DNA from: Rostratula benghalensis
Taxonomy: Eukaryota; Chordata; Aves; Charadriiformes; Rostratulidae
DNA: 64,000 nucleotides
Assembly (NCBI GenBank): GCA_013399305.1
Contig: VXAI01000117.1
Span: 904,356-968,355, forward strand
Reading direction: 5' to 3'
In this document: positions 36,401 through 49,300 of the stretch, piece by piece
Layout: every line of letters starts with the position of its first letter
How positions within the stretch are numbered: the stretch's first letter is position 1
Translations under genes and position numbers: made by a program
The notes under the pieces: generated by a model
What the model saw: the letters and a program-made list of their open reading frames with translations, nothing else
What the model was told of the DNA's origin: nothing
Databases searched by the model: none

Positions 36401-38828
36401 GCAACCTGGTTCTGTTCAGTTTAGATAGCCCTGTGTCCAGGAGTACTTAAAGCATAGTACAAGCATGTAACTTCTACCTAGAGTTGAAGATTAGAGCAGT
36501 ATTTGGAGAGAAGTGAGGGCTCAAGAAGCCCAAGTTGTTTGATCTGACCAGAACTGCTGTATTTATCCTCTACTCAAGGGACAGTGTACACAAATGCAAA
36601 AACAATGTTCAAATTTGGTTATTTTTACACTGGTTTAGGGCCCTGATTCTCATTTGTGGTGCCTATAGATGCCAGAACAGCTGCCCTATTTTGTGAAGTT
36701 GTCTTTGTGCTGTTCATTGACAGTTACCTTCTCCTCAAGTGTACACAGATCTCTTCCACTTACCCATTTCTCCCATTCAACTTGATGTCTATATCACCAG
36801 AAGTTGTCCGGCAGCTGGCAAGTGATATTGCTGTATGACTTGTATTATCCAGGGCTGTTGAAATGATTGCAGTAACAAACACCTTGGAAATATACACGGT
36901 GCTTCTTCCACTATCTTTGCTGCATAAAGTACAAATAAAGAAATAATGGGAAAAACCTTATTTTTAATAAAAGTTCAAAGCTCAATTAATTCTTAAATGA
37001 GCTCTTTTCTGTTCACTGAAGATGAATTTATCCGAATGCTTTGTATTTCATGGCTCTTAATGAAAATGGATTTTAATATGTCTGCAAAGAATCAAGTACT
37101 CCGCACAGATATCCAGCTAGGAGTTTTGGAAAGTGATGCATTTAGAAAAGTAGGTAATTCACTGTTGTAATGTATTCCAGTTACCAGACCTGCACCCACA
37201 GCAGAGGAAACTGGAATATGCTTTGCCTCAGACCTGCCTCTTCCCTATGGAATTTCCTGGCAATCTGGACTGGTGGCTGTTCTTGGTCACTGCCACTAAC
37301 CTGCTCTGCTTGCTTGTCTTGGGTACGCACTCACCAGTGAGGACATTGCCCTTCCTGCCCTGACATCACGCTCACCTCCCCTTGCACCTGGGTCCCCTCC
37401 CCTTGCAAACAGCCAGCCCTTGCTGCCCCTGACAGCAGAAGCCCAGAAGTGCAGACCCGAGACTGCTGTAATTCAGTCAGTTTAGCAATATAGGTAATGT
37501 GGGGGGAAGAGGAGAGATTTCTTTCCTCTGAATCTGCCTGGGACTAGGAAGGTGTGGAGACCGCTCTAAGGTCATTGCTGCCCATTTTTTATCAGCTTTT
37601 GCACTGTATCTCTTGGAGGCACAGCACAGGGCTTCTAACAACGTAGCTGCAATGGGAGGGTTTATTATGCTGGACTGTGATTCACTATACTACAATTTTT
37701 CTAAATTTGTCATTAGCTGGCAGGCTGGACAATGACAGTCTTCAGCTACAGCATCAACCTTTTACTATTCACAGAGGTGCTTCTCAGCCATGGGCTCTTT
37801 ATCAGTGCTTATGGCTGAGTGGGTAGGGGCAGTCTCCCACCAGCAAACCTGTTGAGAAAGACCAATCTGTACTCCTGGGTTACCGCTACTACCTGTTAAA
37901 GACCATGTTTGCCATGAAGGGGTCACAAGAAAAACTAAACTTTGCATTTTTATCTTTATATTCTCCATCGAGAAAAATCTCAGGACACGCGAGGCTGTAC
38001 ATACAACATCCAGGTCCTTATGTTCCAGCTCATATCGATGGTTAGAGAAGCATTTCCAATCACCAGTTTTATCCCAGTCCCAGGTATGAAGGATATGGAA
38101 GCACTGGGGAATTCAACAGCAGTGACATGTATTCTAGAGTGTGAAAGAGATACAGGGAAGAAAAAGAAAAGAGAGGTTTGTATTTCATGAGTCAGGTGAA
38201 CACAAAGCGAGATTCAAATTTCAAATGCAAATTGCCTTTAGAGAGAAAACTTACTTTGAGATGTTGTATTTGACATTACCAAGCCCATATTTCTCATAGC
38301 CACTCAAATCAGGGAAACGCTCTTTCTCCATATTCTGCTTCAGGATTTCCAGACCAACCTCCTTGGCTACAGGAAAGCAGGGATCAGTTCAGTTGCCTTT
38401 GATACTGCTTGGGAGTTTAATTATATGTTTCTGGCTTAGGAGATGGGATGGACACAAAGTCAGAAGGAAGAAGGTGTCTCATTTGAGACCCAGCAGTCCT
38501 ACTTCAGATCTTGCTCCTAGTCATGGCAGGAGTTAAGCTTACCAATTCATACAATGCTGCCAAGCAGCTTAATCTATCTGCTATATTGTACTCTTAAAAC
38601 TTTCCTTTTCTTTAGAGCCTGTGATCAGGTCATTTCCCTTCACTGCCCTTGCTTCCCGAGGTGTCTGTCATACCAGGATTCAGTTCAATACCATCACCAG
38701 TTCCTGCAAACGTCACACATACCATATTCCAACCCCTTCTGGGTGATCCTCACTTTGAGTCCAGGGTTGGCATTGAGTTGCCCACTGAGCAAACTTAAGA
38801 GGAGGAGGGAACAGCAAATCTTCACCAT
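24418..38828 (-). CDS. BPI-fold family C-like secreted lipid-binding protein (gene A), 15 exons, complete
   Basis: Member of the BPI/LBP/PLUNC family, secreted proteins with two lipid-binding barrels. Coding exons: 38828-38723, 38366-38255, 38133-38005, 36919-36764, 35964-35901, 35131-35071, 34117-34026, 32107-31934, 31197-31144, 29847-29677, 29085-29018, 27685-27643, 26786-26723, 25968-25892, 24462-24418. These total 1,416 bases, 471 residues, with no stop or frameshift and GT-AG at every intron. A hydrophobic signal peptide of about 20 residues (core SLLLLSLLSG) precedes the family start NPGLKVRITQKGLEYG. Other family hallmarks are FIPGTGI (exon 3), AGAFNIT (exon 8), KGFPLPNL (exon 14) and LISTDVHY (exon 15). 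C152 and C191 match the conserved BPI disulphide. Several N-glycosylation sequons are present (for example NYT, NIT, NTS). It occupies the position of mammalian BPIFC next to RTCB and may be named BPIFC in databases. Ligand and function are not visible from sequence. Confidence 0.95.
29577..29602. repeat. Poly-T tract in gene A intron 10
   Basis: A run of 26 T on the plus strand, appearing as A in the transcript. It is simple sequence and likely length-polymorphic. Confidence 0.85.
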
Positions 38829-38900
38829 CTTCCTTGCTTTTTTACAGGACCTGTTAATAATTATTTATAATAATAAAAGAAGTTCATGCTATGTCACATG
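38829..38900 (-). promoter_or_regulatory. Possible gene A core promoter or 5' splice acceptor
   Basis: Just upstream of the start codon, the minus strand has TATAAATA (38,862-38,869) followed by TTATTAACAG. The first could be a TATA box placed very close to the ATG. The second could be a 3' splice site joining an upstream untranslated exon. The two readings conflict and cannot be resolved here. Confidence 0.3.
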
Positions 38901-40960
38901 GTGGATGCACTCTCTTCCCCCTCCGTGGAAGGAGCTGTTCTGTCACCACAGTTCCCTCCAAATGGGTAAAGTGGAAAGCCCAGCAACTATGGAAGAGAGG
39001 AACTGTTCTGCACAGACTGTTAAAGAAGTAGAGTTCCTCAGGGTAGAGAAGTCAGCCTATTCAGTGTCATAGGGAGTGGGGGAAGTGGAGAAGCATCCTT
39101 CTGGACAAATCCTGTTACAAGGGAAGTGGCTCTGAATTTTTTGGCTGTAATTATTCCCCTCCCCACCAAGTTAGTGAAATAAGTATCTTATTTTTCCCAA
39201 GATGTCTGGAGCTCTCGGTGCATCCTGGGAATTCAGCAGACCTTACTGGTTCTTAGGACTTTGGAAAAACTGGTCAGCTCATTCAGATATAGACGTAGAC
39301 ACCTCTACTTTAGGAACTTTGAGAAGCACTTTATGATCCCTCCCAACAGTCAACAAAAAAAAATTTTGTGTCAGCAGACAATGTTTTCATGATCCCTTGT
39401 CTGCGTATTAATAAATACATTGTTTTATCCTAAAAGTTTCCTTGCAAACCTTATGGTGAAATGGATGTTTATTTTGGCTTTTTTCATTCTCATTAAACCA
39501 CTTTCTTGCCAATGGACAACCATAGCCTGGTTCTCCATTCACAGATAGGGATTTCAGTGTTCAAAGTATTTTATAAGAAGAAATTAATAATTATTACTAC
39601 TAATAATTTACATATTAATTGCTAGTGTCTTGTTTCCCTTGCTTGGGCACATAAAAAATGGACTCAGCTCTTTTATCATCTCCTCTCAGAAAATTTTAAG
39701 GGGATACTCATAGCCTGGGACAGTGACTTAGTGCCCAGAACATTAAAAAAAAAAAAGATTTATCATTCACAGAGGGTTCCCCTTACCCATATGCTTGGGT
39801 GGAAGTGTTTTTATTTAATTAGAGCCACTCAAAAGTTATGTCTCTTACCTAAGACAGTCATCTTTATAGTAAAGAGGGATACATCTATCTTGAAATCACC
39901 TGTCTTAAAACAAATTTCCTTGTTGGGAGTGCTCATCTTCCTCCTGTAACTACAGGATTTAATGTCTACCTCTGAGGTGGGACAAGGTAGGTAAGCCAAA
40001 CCTGTATCAGTTATACATATATTATGTGCCAGCGGTGACCAGTTACTGTATGGTTTTGGGGTGGTCCTTCTATTAATGAGGGAGCCCCACCCTTCCTGGT
40101 CATTCTTCACATGGAGAACCTGCTCCTAAAGACATAGAGGCCTTCTGAAAGACACTCATCTTCTGGATGATGCCAGTAAATAACTTGTCAATAACCAGAG
40201 ACAATTTAATTTCTCACAATACGGTCCGCTAATGGCAGCTTTTCTACAATGCTGTGAGTGAAACCTGTCACTCCCTTTCATGGCATGGAAAAAACCCAAC
40301 AACATGCACATTCCCCCCAACATCACCACCCAAAACAGCCCCCAAACCCAAGCAGAAACCCACGATAAAGCAAAGGTAGGGGTGGCACCACTGATAGGCT
40401 ATACAGCGGATGATCACTTGGCTCTCCCTACCTTCTCCTGCACATCACGCAGTGGTCCTTGGTGGCTCTATAGCATTTACCTTAGAGGTAGTGAATGAGT
40501 CAAGCAAAGGCCCATCCCAGGGCTCTCTGTGACTGGGTTTAAGTTGAGATGGAGCTGTGCTGTATGAACCACAGGCTGCATGAAGTGTGAAAGTGAGAAG
40601 CTGTTGCTGCCAACAAGGTGTCCCAGGAGGAGTGGGAGAAACCACCCTGAGGGATAATTTTAAAACTGAACTGGACAAAATCAGGTGGCAGTTTTGCTAT
40701 TATTTTGTTTTGTTTTGTTGTTGTTCCCTCAGAGCTGGGAACAGTTCTCTGTGGGGGAGTGTCATAGCAAGAATAACAAACAGGTCACATTATGATGATT
40801 TTCCTTATTCTTATTTCCTTATTCTCTACTACTCTCTACTACAGTTACGGATAGCTGAACATACATGAGAGTGTCTTTCCTAGCATTAAGTTTATGTATA
40901 AAAAGATTCTTTAGTTATCACACAGCTGTTGCAGGGCTGAGATGAAACCATCTAGAAGCA

Positions 40961-41004
40961 GACAACTGCCTCTCCCCTAATGGACAACTGCCTCTCCCCT
41001 AATG
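40961..41004. repeat. 22-bp perfect tandem duplication
   Basis: Two identical adjacent copies of the unit beginning gacaactgcctctcccct. This is a small recent replication-slippage event in intergenic DNA. Confidence 0.9.
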
Positions 41005-41974
41005 CCTGAAAATTTATTTTGATATTGCTGCCTCTTTCACTAGCCTTTTCAATATCAGAGGTAATAATATATCTCAAACCTCTAAAATATTTTCAGTCCT
41101 GACCACAATTTAAACAAAATGCAAAATTATGAAATAACATTCACTTAGCTTTTATGTAACAGACAGCCTTAAGTAATCCCACAGAACACCTTTGCCTTTA
41201 AGTACAAGTAATATTTTCTTTTCAATTTTAACTGACAGAAATTGAGAGGTGGAAGAAAGACAATTCACGAGTGGAACGAAACCAAACTCCAAACTACTAG
41301 AAGGGAATGTGTCTTTGACATAGGCATAGTTCTCATACCTTAAAATTCTAATAATTTAATCACATTTAGCTACACCTATCCCCGTCCCAGCAAAGCCACT
41401 CTACAACAAAGAATAATCACAAAGTATTTGCTACCATACCTCTCCTCCGAGGCTGAAGAGAAGACCCTTGCTGTACCAGACCACAGGGCTGAGGATGCTG
41501 CAGGGAAAACCCTCTGCAGCCGTGTCTTTTAAAGGAAAGAGCTGTGAGCTTGGAGAGAGCCAATTGCTGCCATCTTCAGCGGTATCATGCAGGGAGTGGC
41601 CTCTCCGGTAATCATGTCCCAAATTATTTTGGGTGTCCCAGGTTAAATCTATCACTTTAATTTCATTTAGGGACTATGCAAAGGGCAGCATAAACTGTTG
41701 GGTGGGGGTGCTCAGGCACTGGGGTGCTGTGCTCGGGGTGACATGCTGCCTTTCTGGCACTCTGTTTTGGTGCTGACTTTTCAGATGGACCTGGGAGGAA
41801 ACCCCCATTGAGACTCTCTTTCAGCAGTTCCACAGGACTGATATTCATAGCCAGGTCTGCATTGTGAAGGAAATGAATGCATGGGCCACTGCTAGGAAGG
41901 ACAGATGCAAAACAACTGTCTAGGCCCATCTGTTCTGAAATTGTTCAGGATACAGAAAACCGTAAATTATATAG

Positions 41975-42048
41975 TATTTATAGTATATATATACATACGC
42001 ACTATAGTGCATATATATATATATGGCAAATATATATATATATATCTC
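41975..42048. repeat. AT microsatellite with central palindrome
   Basis: Alternating TA arrays flank the perfect 12-base palindrome gcactatagtgc (41,999-42,010). Such sequence can extrude as a cruciform and is often length-variable. Confidence 0.85.
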
Positions 42049-43849
42049 AATCAAGTGATTGCAGTCAATATTTTTCATTTCTGCTGCTTCCTTATTCAGT
42101 TAACCAGTACTTTAGCTAACCAGTACTACATGGCTTGTCAAAGAGGTGATTTAATCAATTAGCTTGCATGTAAACCAAGCCAATTCCCTCAGGCATGAAG
42201 CCCTTCTCTGGACAATCTGAGTCACTTCATTGTGCAATCCGTGAATAGAAAAGGGTAGAAACATTTGTCAGTCAGTCAACAAATACTCGTGCTTTACATA
42301 GATCTATTATTCACCTCAGGGAGTCACATGCATAATAATTTCATTATTTATATCTCTGGCAACTGAGGATGAATGAAAATCACACCTCTGTTACAAAGAA
42401 CAATCCTGTAAATTTTTTGCTCAAGTTCTGCAGTTCCTTCAAAGCAAGGGAAAAGCACCACTATTCCCATTCCATTCTATCTCAGCTTACCCTCATCATA
42501 TCCTTTTAACATTTTATGGTTCTTCTAATGGAATACCACCCAGTTCAGATAAAACTTTCAGCAAAAGTTAACAAAGACAGACTAAGGCTTCGAGAACAGT
42601 CTCATAATTTCTTTCTACAAATATAGCAGTAAAAGCCAAATATCTGCTTGCAGGCACATTCAGATAGCACATTCAAATATGCTATACATAGTTTCTACAC
42701 CCAAGCTTTTCACCTCTGAAGGTGTTATAAGGAGGCCCTAAAAGGAATGGTTTGTTTCAGTTGAGCCCCCAAGTGTTTGCTTCAATCTGTATGCTGAAGG
42801 GGATATGGAGTGCAATCCTTTTTACCCAATATACAAGAAACCTGATGAGCTTATCAGTATGGCCATTCAATGGAGACTTGCTGCTGCGTCTCCACAGATC
42901 ACTTTGACTTTGCATGATTCCAGTGTTGCCTCTGGCTCGGTGCTCTACCGGTTCCCTTTCCCTGCCTCCCCTAGTCCTCCCCGTTCAACGTGGGCTCTAG
43001 TCCGTGGCACACGGAAGGACATGCGTCATTTCCATTGTTCTGTCAATGGGGAAACAATACCAGACTAAAAATGGTACACTGACCAGCAGGTAAAGTATAG
43101 GACAATATAGGGGAAGTGTTGGTGTATACAGCATCCTTTTTAGTCTTAGAAGAAGCAATTACTTTGTTTGTGAGCAGTGGCCAAACTAGTGCTGAAGGGG
43201 CAATGTCATGCTAAGCCATGGCTCTGGTTTGAAAAGGCCCATTGAAGCACGGCACTCACCGGTCAGTCCTGGAGCATGTGTCCCATTGGAAGAGAGAAGA
43301 GGTGGGGACAAGTGCTTTAGTTCTCTTTTCCCCCATTTCATGAATTCTCCCCCAGATAGGTAGAAGAAAGTACCTGAAGTGTTATCAGTGAGGAACACAA
43401 AGCTATTTAAAAATCTCAATTTCTTTTTGAGTTCTTCCTTTTCCATTCTTTTTCTAGTTGCCTTCACATACCACAGTATACAATGACCTGGTGGCCCTTT
43501 CTGTGCTTTACTGCTGTTTGTGTTCAGGATGGGGGTTTTCAGTAAAAAAACTGTAGCAGCCAGCTAGATAAAAAATCTGATTCAGCTAAAAATCAAATAC
43601 AAGCTACACTTCTGTCCCAAGCTGAAACTGACATTTTTGTAGTGCGATGACTGTAGACTAGTTTTCCTTTCCATACATTTCCACTATCTCCTGGTCAAAT
43701 GTCTCCGGTGACACTGACATAATGCAAAAAGTTTCCAGCTCCATTTTACAAATCTGAAAGGTACAGAATTATTTGGAGATCGATACTCTCAAAGAACTGT
43801 AGCTACTCCCAAACAAGGAGTAGATGATGTAAAGTGGATGATGTAAAGG

Positions 43850-45930
43850 CCAAGGGCAGCTTTGGCTGCAGCGAGCATGAGACTGTGGAGTTTCAGATCC
43901 TGGGAGGAGTGAGCAAGACAAAGAACAGAATTACAGCCATAGACTTCCGATGAGCAGATTTCAGGGACCTGCTTGGCAGGATCTGTGGGAAATTGCCTTG
44001 GGGAGCAGAGGTCCAGAAGAGCTGGCTAGTCTTCAAGGGCAACCGCCTTAAAGAGTAAGAACCGTCCATGACAATGTTCAGACTGTTGAGCAACTGTGGC
44101 AGAAGGCCAGCCTGGATGAACATGGAGCTCCTGAGTGAACTCAAACACAGAAAGGAAGCATACAGAAGATGGAAACTGAGACCAGCTACTTGGAAGGAAC
44201 ACAAAGATACTGCTTGCATATGTAGGAGTGAAGTCAGGAAAGCCAAAGTTCAGTTGGAGCTGAAATTAGTTTGGGAGGTGAAAGGTAACAGGAAAGGTTT
44301 CTGTTACGACATCAATAGCAAAAGGAGGGCTAAAGAGAATATGGGCTTACTGCTCACTAGGCTAGGGGACTAGTGACAAAAGACATAGAAAAGGCCACTT
44401 TTACTAGCAAAACTTGCCCTCTGACCTCCCAGGTTGCTGAGCTCCTAGCTGAGTCTGTGGGAGGGAGGCAGCACTCACAGCAGATCAAGAGAGAGCTCAG
44501 GATCTTTTAACCCACTCGGACATACACAAATCCATAGGACTGGATGCATTAAGGTTCTGCATGGGTGATCTAACTCTGAAGCTGCTGTCTATCACCTTCA
44601 AAGAGTCGTGGCACTTGAGACAGGTTCCTAATGACTGGAACAAAGCACATATCACACCTGTCTTCAAGAAGGTCAAGGAGACGTCAATCTCACCTCAGTT
44701 CCTGAGAAGGTTATGGAGCAAAATGTCTTAGAAGCCATTTCTAAAGCACATAAAGGGTAGGAAGGTAACTGGGAAAAGCCATCATGGATTTTCCTAGGGC
44801 AGACCATTCCTGACCAACCTCGTTGCTTTCTGTGATGAGTGGACTGTTTTTGAGAACCCAACAGCAAAACAGGATGTCTCAAAGCTTGCTTGCTGCAAGA
44901 TATCTGCCACCTCTGCACTGTGGACAAGGGGACAGCAGTGGATGTTCTATACCTTGATTTCAGCAAGGCCTTTGACACAGATGGGCTGGAGAAGGTAAGT
45001 AGGAAATTAGATGGACTGCCAGAATCAAAGAGCTGTGATCAGTAAAGTCTTGCTGTTGATAGTAACTAGTGGAGGTCCCACAGGAATCAGTAGTGTGACC
45101 AATACTGTTTAATGCAACCGGGATGATGATACGGTGCACTCCCAACAAGTTTATGAACAACACCAAACTGGGGGGAGCAGTCAACATGATGGAATGCAGG
45201 GCTTCTATTCAGAGAAACCTGGATAAGCTGGAGGAGTGAGCTGACAGTAACCACATAAAGTTAACACGAGCAAGTGTGAAGTCTTGCATTTGAGAGGGAA
45301 TAACTGCCTGCAGCAGTACAGGCTGGTGGCTGTTTAGAAAGCAGCTCTGCAGGGAAGGATCTGGGAGTCCCAGTGGACAGGAAGTTGGACGTAAGTCTGC
45401 AGGTCCAAGTAAGAGATCCTTCTCCTCTATTTGACACTTATATTTGACACAAAAGTATCTACTTTTGGAGTAGTGTGTCCAGATTGGGCTCCCCAGTTCA
45501 AGAGGGATATTGTTGTCCTGGATCAAGTCCAGCAGGTGCCACCAAGCGGGCTGGAAAACATGATCTACAAAGAGAGATCATGCTTGTTATGCTTGGAGAA
45601 GAGGGGGGCTTGAAAAACTTTTTGTTACCTAGAATGTTTTGATCAGAGAATACAGAGAAAATGGAGCCAGACTCTTCTTGGAAGTGTGTGGTGATAGGAC
45701 AAAAGGCAACAAGAAAAAGTTCGAACATGGGAAATATTGATTAGCTATTAGGAAAAATAAAATTACTCTGAAGGTAGTTAAATAGTGGAACAGATTGACC
45801 AGCAAGGTTGTGGAATTTCCATCCTTGGCAGGTTTCAAGACTTGACTGGACACAGCCCTCAGCAACCTGATCTAATTAGTCCTGTTTAGAGCTAGGGTCT
45901 GGACTAGATTATATGATTCTATAATTATGT
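43850..45930 (+). mobile_element. CR1 LINE, about 2.1 kb, 5'-truncated, decayed ORF2
   Basis: The sequence follows the CR1 ORF2 order: the region before the reverse transcriptase (frames at 44,068-44,373 read RPAWMNMELLSELKHRK and INSKRRAKENMG), a reverse-transcriptase start resembling 'F/SKAFD' at about 44,960, and the standard CR1 3' tail ending near 45,930. Frame shifts and stops break the reading frame throughout, so it is a dead copy. It is oriented opposite to the two host genes. Confidence 0.88.
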
Positions 45931-46350
45931 GGTAATTAATTGGATTTTATAAATCTGTTCCCACTATTGGTATACAGTTACAAAGGGAAAGGGAAAATTC
46001 TTATGAATACTAAGGTCTTACTCCATTCACAAAGTTTTGCTAACACTAATGAAGATAATTTGAATTATGCAAGAACTGGTTCCTAAAATTAGTAAAACAT
46101 GGTGTCTATAACTCTACTTAAAAGAACCTCATCAGGCTGCAATAAGTTTTGTAAAGCATCAGTAACACTGATTATATATTCACCGTATTAAAATCAGACT
46201 TAGTATGTGGAAAGTGATAAAGAGGTTTTACTAAACCATTAAAAATAATGATGAAAAGCCATGTCTCTAATGTTATAGCATCCACTCTCTACAAGCCAAC
46301 AGAAGGAAGACTACATATTTCTTTAATTATTGTTCAAAAGTAAAAGGTCA

Positions 46351-49300
46351 TTAGGAGTGACTGTCAAGGTCCTCATCTCCCCCTTCCTCAAGTTCGTAGT
46401 GAACATCAGTGGAAATGACCAGATGACCCTGAGGAAAGAAGAACATGTAAAATTACTTTGAATATTGGACAGACATATTCAGGGTCAGTACAGTGGGACT
46501 AGATCCCATGGTACGTCCTTTGGCAGGGTGGCAGATGAGTGGTTTTATGCCTCCTCAACCTTAATTAACTTCAGGGAAGGAATGGGATCTGATCTAAGGT
46601 AATACAACCCTCCAAAAGGCTGAGTAATACCACCGAGACACTCAGGTTGCCTATGAGCCTTCCTAGAGAAGGACAAGAGCAGTGAGGACTCAAGCACTCA
46701 ATGCTCCTAAGCCCAGTTTGGTATAGCAGAGCTGTCTTTGTGTTGTCCCCATGCTGGCAGACCCCAAAGGGCCAGTGGACCCTTTATAACCTACAACTGC
46801 TAGAGGTTTGGGGGGGTGGAGTTTGGATTTTATATCTAGTGTATAGATAAAGCTTTACAATTAGCAACGTTTAGATCTACCCAACACAGGAACACACACA
46901 AATGCACAGGCCTGAAAAAGCAGCAATATTCTTTACCAAGAAATCGCACTCTCACCTTTTTGATTTCTATTACAGGTCCAGTCAGGGTAGTGTGGGCCAA
47001 GTTAAAGAGAGGAAATCCTTTTCCTAGTTTATCTTCAGAAAGGACATGTAAAAATACATTTTATAAAGATAAAATAATAAAATAAAATAATAAAAATAAT
47101 AAAATAATAAAATGCCCTTCAGAATAATCTTTCTCAAGGAACTCAATTTGTTTTGCAATTTCCCTTTAATCAGCTATCCTTGCACCTCCTAAGGGACCTA
47201 TTGTTCATATTTGCTTTTCAGCAAAAAATCTTGTGAAATGTTGCATACAAATCAAACCTCTTACAATCTCTCAGTTGTCTGACACTGGGATCTGACTGCC
47301 TTTGTTCCCCTTCAGATATCTGCCCCACACAATCTGCTTTCTACTCTTTCCCACTCACAGTATCACAGAATGATATGGGATTGGAAGGGACCTCTGAAGA
47401 TTATCTAGTCCAGTTCCCCCACCCCCCACCAAAGCAGGTCCTCCTACAGCAGATTGCACAGGAACTTGTCCAGGTGGGTTTTGAATGTTTCCAGAGATGG
47501 AGACTCCACCACCTCCCTGAGCAGCCAGTTCCAGTGCTCTGCTGCCCTCAAAGTTAAGAAGTTCCTTCTCGTGTTTAGATGGAACTCCTTATGTACAAGT
47601 TTGCATCCATTTCCTCTTGTCCTGTTACTGGGCACCACTGAAAAAAGACTGGCCCCTTCCTCTTGACACCCATCCTGTAAGTATTTATAGGTGTTGTTCA
47701 GATTTCCCCTTCAGCCTTCTCTTCTCCAGACTAAAAAGACCCAAGTCCCTCAACCTTTCCTCATAAGAAAGATGCTCCAGGCCTCTAAACACATTTGTGG
47801 TCCTCTGCTGTACCCTCTCTAGCAGTTCCTTGTCCTTCATGAACTAGACACAGTACTCCAGATGGAGCTTCACCAGGGCATGATTGGAGGGGCAAGATAA
47901 CCTCCCTCGACCTGCTGGTCACACTCTTCTGTAGTTCCTGAGGTGCATCAAGACAATCTGACTTACTCTCCATTTTCCTTTAATTTTCTTCTCTACCTGA
48001 TCCTCTAATCCTGTTAGGCCCTCTTCTTCTCATCTATCCTCACCCTCCTGGATCAAGCCCCAGCTCTATTCCTATTTGCTTTTCCAAACACCTGACTTTT
48101 GCATGCCTCCCTTTCATTCTCTTTCCTTTCTCCTCATCAGTAGCTCACTTCCTCCCTCAGCAGTCTCCTCACCTCTGTTTACTGCACAGGCACAATTCTG
48201 TACTCTTCTACCTGCTTCTTTCCACCTTTCCACCTCTTTCTTTATCACCCCTCACTCTATGCATCCCACTGAGATGATTTTCTACTTTGTCCTGCTTGTG
48301 GCAGCAGGTGAAGCACAAAGGCAGAGAGAGGTGATAAAAGTTAGAGATGGTCTCCCAAAGCTCCAGGATCTAAGTGTGCTTCTGTGCGTCCCCAGTTGGG
48401 AATGTTCTCTGACTCTGGCTTGACTCCGTGTCAGGACAAGACTCAAGCATATCACCTCTGCTGCCAGGCTTGATCCAGTGAAAAGGAAACCCAGACCCAG
48501 GGTTTGGAAGGGAGCCAAGACTTGCTCTGTCCCAGTCCCTAATCCAGGTGACTGAGGGACCAGGACTGAAGTCCAGCACAGAGCAGACCTGTCCAGGTGT
48601 AGCCAAATGGACAGAAAACCTCTGATAACAAAGTCTTTAAAGGTGGACACTTGCTTTTATGGTGTCAGCCTTGCTTTCCTACCAACTGTGCCCAGGAACT
48701 GGCCACAATCCTTACCATTGATTACTGGGATCACTGCACTCCGTAAAGCATAAGACAGAAAATTCTCAATTGGTGACTTCTGCTGAGGAGGAAAACACAT
48801 TTGGTGATTACTGCTGGACGCCTACGGGATTGCAGCTTCACGAGGGAGATGGAAGGTTAGAAATGGAGTGGCATGCAAAAAGATCAGAAAAGAGCTTGGC
48901 ATACAAAATCTTAGGTAAAAAAGGTCTTTTTTGGTTTAAGTTGCAGCTGAACTATGCAAAATACACATGTCAAAGAGGTGTCCTTTTTTTCTCACAATAA
49001 GTTAAATTCAAGGGGATTTTATTTTATTTTTGTATGTTAAGTATCTAGGTTGAACCTTAACTTTAGGAATGAAGTCTCTTCAAACCCATTTCAGCTGCCA
49101 GGACTCAGTTCTCAGAAACGAACTGTTCTGTGGGTGGCAAGAACTGCCCTCTCCTGTTGCTCTGCCTTATGCCACTGTGATTAGTGTCCTCCTCCCTGCA
49201 CTTAAAGATGTAGGTTGGGCTGAGCTGCTGCAGAGTCACATGGACCATTTCTCAGTGTACAGTGAATGATATAAGCAGTGGCATGGTGTTTCTTTCATTC

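Larger units (their letters stand above)
38829..46350. other. Intergenic spacer between the two BPI-fold genes
   Basis: About 7.5 kb with no recognised host coding exon. It should hold the gene A promoter at its left end and the gene B 3' UTR at its right end. It also contains a 22-bp tandem duplication, an AT microsatellite with a palindrome and the longest CR1 copy of the window. Confidence 0.6.

Noticed and set aside
39829..40110. 93-codon minus-strand frame upstream of gene A
   Set aside because: No homology recognised, no compatible splice sites joining it to gene A, and composition typical of intergenic DNA.
44068..44373. 101-codon open frame between the BPI genes
   Set aside because: It is a remnant of CR1 ORF2, covered by the mobile-element entry, not a host gene.
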